64,000 bases of DNA from Jiella marina (GTDB lineage: Bacteria > Pseudomonadota > Alphaproteobacteria > Rhizobiales > Rhizobiaceae): NCBI RefSeq assembly GCF_024359545.1, contig NZ_JAKQZG010000012.1:62001-126000 (forward strand), read 5' to 3'. Below the pieces are notes generated by a model. The model had not been told where the DNA came from and did no database searches. It worked only from the letters and a program-made list of their open reading frames with translations. Position 1 is the first letter of the stretch. Every line of letters begins with the position of its first letter. Shown piece after piece: positions 61,869-64,000 of the stretch. The translations under genes and the position numbers were made by a program.

Positions 61869-61965
61869 GATTGTGGCGATGCCGCGGGCATCCAGAGAAG
61901 CCGGTGTATGACTCACCTCTTGGACGGACAGAAGGGAGTTCTGCCTCCCCGCTTTGAACCGCCGA

Positions 61966-62877
61966 TCAGGCGTAGATGTCCATCACCTGGTTGAGGAGAT
62001 CGATGGCCTCTTCCTTCGGCCGCTGGAAGGAGTTGCGACCGATGATCGAGCCGTTGCCGCCGCCTTCGCGGATGGCGCGGACTTCTTCCAGGAGCTCCGG
62101 CGTGTTCTTGGCGGCGCCACCGGAGAAGACGACGACGCGCTTGCCGTTGAAGGCCGCCTGCATGACATGCTTGACGCGGCCGGCCATGCTCTGGCTGTCG
62201 ACCGGGTACTTCTCGTAGGTCGACTTCGCCGCGTCGAGATCGATGTGGGAGGTCGGCAGCTTCACCTTGATGATCGTCGCCCCCATCAGCGCTGCCATGT
62301 GGGCAGCGTAGGCGATGATGTCGGTGCCGGTCTCGCCGTCCTTGGTCACCTTGCCGCCGCGCGGATAGGACCAGACGACCGAGATGAGCCCGCGCGACTT
62401 GGCGTAATGGCTGATCTCGCGCAGCTCCTCGATCATGTCGTAGGAGCATTCCGAGCCCGGATAGATGGTGAAGCCCACGCCGATGCAGCCGAGGCGCATC
62501 GCGTCGTCGACCGTGCCGGTGAGCGCCTGGTCGTTGTTCGAGACCAGCGAATTGCCGCTGTTGACCTTCAGGATCAGCGGCACTTCTCCGGCGAAGGTGT
62601 CGGCGCCCTGCTCCAGAAGGCCGAGCGGCGCGGCATAGCCGGACACGCCGGATTCGATCGCGAGTTGGTAGAGATAATGCGGGTCGTAGGCGGCCGGGTT
62701 CGGCGCGAAGCTGCGGGCGGGGCCGTGCTCGAAGCCCTGATCGACCGGCAGGATGACCAGCCGGCCGGTGCCGCCGAGGCGCCCATGCATGAGCAGCCGT
62801 GACAGGTTGCTCTTCAGGCCCGGCGTTTCTCCCTCATACCAGGACAGGATGTTGCGGACGACCTCGGTTCTCAGCAT
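61966..62877 (-). CDS. fbaB: class I fructose-bisphosphate aldolase (FbaB/DhnA type)
   Basis: 303-aa Schiff-base aldolase that splits or forms fructose 1,6-bisphosphate. It has LVILPVDQGFEHGP, VPLILKVNSGNSL, the catalytic lysine region IIKVKLPTSHID and the phosphate site VVVFSGGAAKNT with IIGRNSFQRP. It is the archaeal/DhnA-like type, not the metal-dependent class II. The start ATG 62877 gives the family's N-terminus. Inverted repeats upstream may bind a regulator. Confidence 0.93.
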   Translation of the reverse strand: MLRTEVVRNILSWYEGETPGLKSNLSRLLMHGRLGGTGRLVILPVDQGFEHGPARSFAPNPAAYDPHYLYQLAIESGVSGYAAPLGLLEQGADTFAGEVPLILKVNSGNSLVSNNDQALTGTVDDAMRLGCIGVGFTIYPGSECSYDMIEELREISHYAKSRGLISVVWSYPRGGKVTKDGETGTDIIAYAAHMAALMGATIIKVKLPTSHIDLDAAKSTYEKYPVDSQSMAGRVKHVMQAAFNGKRVVVFSGGAAKNTPELLEEVRAIREGGGNGSIIGRNSFQRPKEEAIDLLNQVMDIYA

Positions 62878-62976
62878 GCTCTTGATATCCTTGTGGCAAA
62901 TGACAGGAGCCTGGGGAAGCCCAGTGCGACTTTGGTGTCTTCTTTTGCCGACAGATCGCCGCCGCGTCCAGAGAGC

Positions 62977-62996
62977 GGGAAAAATCCCAATCGATT
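62977..62996. promoter_or_regulatory. possible operator upstream of fbaB
   Basis: GGGAAAAATCCC (62977-62988) is an imperfect palindrome directly followed by AATCGATT (62989-62996), a perfect 8-bp one, 100-120 bp before the fbaB start. Central CG palindromes of this kind are typical of LacI-family sites, but no regulator gene is nearby. Confidence 0.35.
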
Positions 62997-63086
62997 AAAT
63001 TGAGCTGCCGCGATCAAAGACGACTAGAAAACTGCCCCAAGGTGAGCTTTTGCCCGCGCGGGCGGCAAGTCTTCGCGTGCGGTGCG

Positions 63087-64000
63087 TCACCGAAGGGCGA
63101 GTTCGGCCACCGCTTCGGCCAAGAGATTCGCCCCGGTCACGATCGCCGACCATTCGGTGAACTCCTCCGGCGCGTGGGACACACCGCCGCGGCTCGGCAC
63201 GAAGATCAGCGCCGACGGGCATAGGCTCTGCATGGTCTGCGCATCGTGTCCGGCGCCCGAGGGCATGGGCCTGTGGGGCGTTCCGGTCCGCTCGGCGATC
63301 GCCGTCAAATCTTGAAACAGTGCCGGATCGAGGCCGACCGGATCGAGCCATGTCGTCACGTCGAGGTCGAAACCGAGATCATGGTCCGCGGCGCTCTTGC
63401 CCGCAGGTTTTTGCAAGCCAGCGACAAGACGGTGCATGACAGCGGCATCCGTATCGCGCACGATCACCGTAAACGCGGCCTCGCCGGGAATCGTATGCGG
63501 AAAGTTCGGTTGGAGCTCCACCTTGCCGATGGTGATCCGGCTTTCCGCGGTTCCCTGCCGCGCGATCAGGGTCGGGATCTCCTGGGCGAAGGCCGCGAGA
63601 CCGGCAAAGGCGTCGGCGCGCAGGTCCATAGGCGTCGTGCCGGAATGGTTCGCGTGACCCCGAAACCGCCCGGACAGCGAGGCCATGCCCGAAACGGTGT
63701 GGGCGAGACCGATCGCGATTCCCTCGCGCTCGAGGATCGGCCCCTGCTCGATATGCAGTTCCAGAAAAGCCGCGATCTCTTCCGGCGCGCGTCGCGCATC
63801 GAGCGCGGCCAGCGGATCGAGCGATTGGGCGGCCATGGCCTCCCAGAGCCGGACGTCGTCGGCATCCCGCGCGCTCTCCAGCCATTCGCGTGTGACGAGG
63901 CCCGCGATCGCCTGGGACCCCAGCATGCCGCCAAAGCGCCCCTCCTCCTCGGCTGTCGCCACGATTTCCACGGCGCGCTTCGGGACGAGGCCAGCATCAC
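63087..64000 (-). CDS. M20 family amidase (allantoate amidohydrolase / N-carbamoyl amino acid hydrolase), N-terminus missing
   Basis: About 300 C-terminal residues are visible and the frame stays open to the window edge. They include the metal Glu pair in ATAEEEGRFGG (usual EEEGSRF, with Ser missing), ELHIEQGPILEREG, the dimerisation-domain FRGHANHSGTTPMDLR, PNFPHTIPGEA and PSGAGHDAQTMQ, all of the hydantoinase/carbamoylase branch of M20. Likely substrates are allantoate, ureidoglycolate or N-carbamoyl amino acids; context here does not decide. The product would release ammonia from nitrogen compounds. Confidence 0.88.
   Translation of the reverse strand, partial: DAGLVPKRAVEIVATAEEEGRFGGMLGSQAIAGLVTREWLESARDADDVRLWEAMAAQSLDPLAALDARRAPEEIAAFLELHIEQGPILEREGIAIGLAHTVSGMASLSGRFRGHANHSGTTPMDLRADAFAGLAAFAQEIPTLIARQGTAESRITIGKVELQPNFPHTIPGEAAFTVIVRDTDAAVMHRLVAGLQKPAGKSAADHDLGFDLDVTTWLDPVGLDPALFQDLTAIAERTGTPHRPMPSGAGHDAQTMQSLCPSALIFVPSRGGVSHAPEEFTEWSAIVTGANLLAEAVAELALR

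Noticed and set aside
1-64000. CRISPR arrays, prophage, insertion sequences, rRNA operons
   Set aside because: No regularly spaced repeats, integrase or transposase genes, or rRNA-like sequence were found on reading.

Overview
The window looks like chromosomal DNA of a GC-rich alphaproteobacterium of the order Hyphomicrobiales (Rhizobiales). The signs are a circularly permuted two-piece tmRNA gene beside an alpha-type sspB, a fused trpE-trpG gene preceded by a WWW leader peptide, the thyA-folA-hflK order, AsmA, DUF4169, DUF1285, DUF3095 and DUF4159 proteins, and a PutA without an N-terminal DNA-binding domain. The family cannot be settled by reading alone; the gene order resembles Aurantimonadaceae and Rhizobiaceae. 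No prophage, insertion sequence, CRISPR array, rRNA or tRNA gene was seen, so this is mostly core genome with a few accessory genes.

Layout. 1-4.3 kb: the 5' part of hflK, then folA and thyA (overlapping by 4 bp), a DUF2853 gene, the split ssrA (tmRNA) and sspB, DUF4169 and a ribbon-helix-helix gene. ssrA makes the degradation tag and SspB delivers tagged proteins to ClpXP. 4.3-10.5 kb: a large AsmA-like envelope protein, an FAD-linked D-lactate/2-hydroxyacid dehydrogenase and a hot-dog thioesterase. 10.5-14.4 kb: a membrane protein divergent from a MarR regulator across a double palindromic operator, an MscS channel, a PaiB-like protein and an M23 peptidase. 14.4-21.9 kb: leuB, a DUF3095 cyclase-like protein, dsbB-yqaA, a lipoprotein, an MBL-fold enzyme, a TPR protein, a BLUF photoreceptor, a GFA protein and a small conserved gene. 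22-26 kb: hemF, a DUF1059 gene with a strong terminator, and a coupled DUF1285-NUDIX-cca operon. 26-33 kb: a coupled MoxR/DUF58/DUF4159/vWA-like operon divergent from it.

33-46 kb: a CHASE4-GGDEF cyclase, GNAT, glutathionyl-hydroquinone reductase, a membrane AraC regulator divergent from a secreted hydrolase, NUDIX, a metallophosphoesterase, a tail-anchored unknown, and leuA coupled to an alpha/beta hydrolase. Upstream of leuA is a candidate leaderless leader peptide carrying a leucine run. A MASE1-GGDEF cyclase diverges from it. 46-54 kb: an atypical lower-GC gene with an EF-hand-like loop, a CDF transporter, trpE(G) with its trpL attenuator, a CSS-EAL phosphodiesterase and fhs. 54-64 kb: putA, a Ca/Na antiporter divergent from a second MscS gene with a coupled 88-aa membrane protein, a YcaQ-type glycosylase, a periplasmic thioredoxin-fold protein, a REPIN-like repeat, class I fructose-bisphosphate aldolase, and a truncated M20 amidase running off the end.

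Themes that tie the window together are amino-acid supply controlled by leader peptides (leuA, trpEG), one-carbon and folate metabolism (thyA, folA, fhs), c-di-GMP signalling (two GGDEF proteins and one EAL protein), protein quality control (HflK, tmRNA/SspB, DsbB) and envelope maintenance (AsmA, M23, two MscS channels, the MoxR operon).
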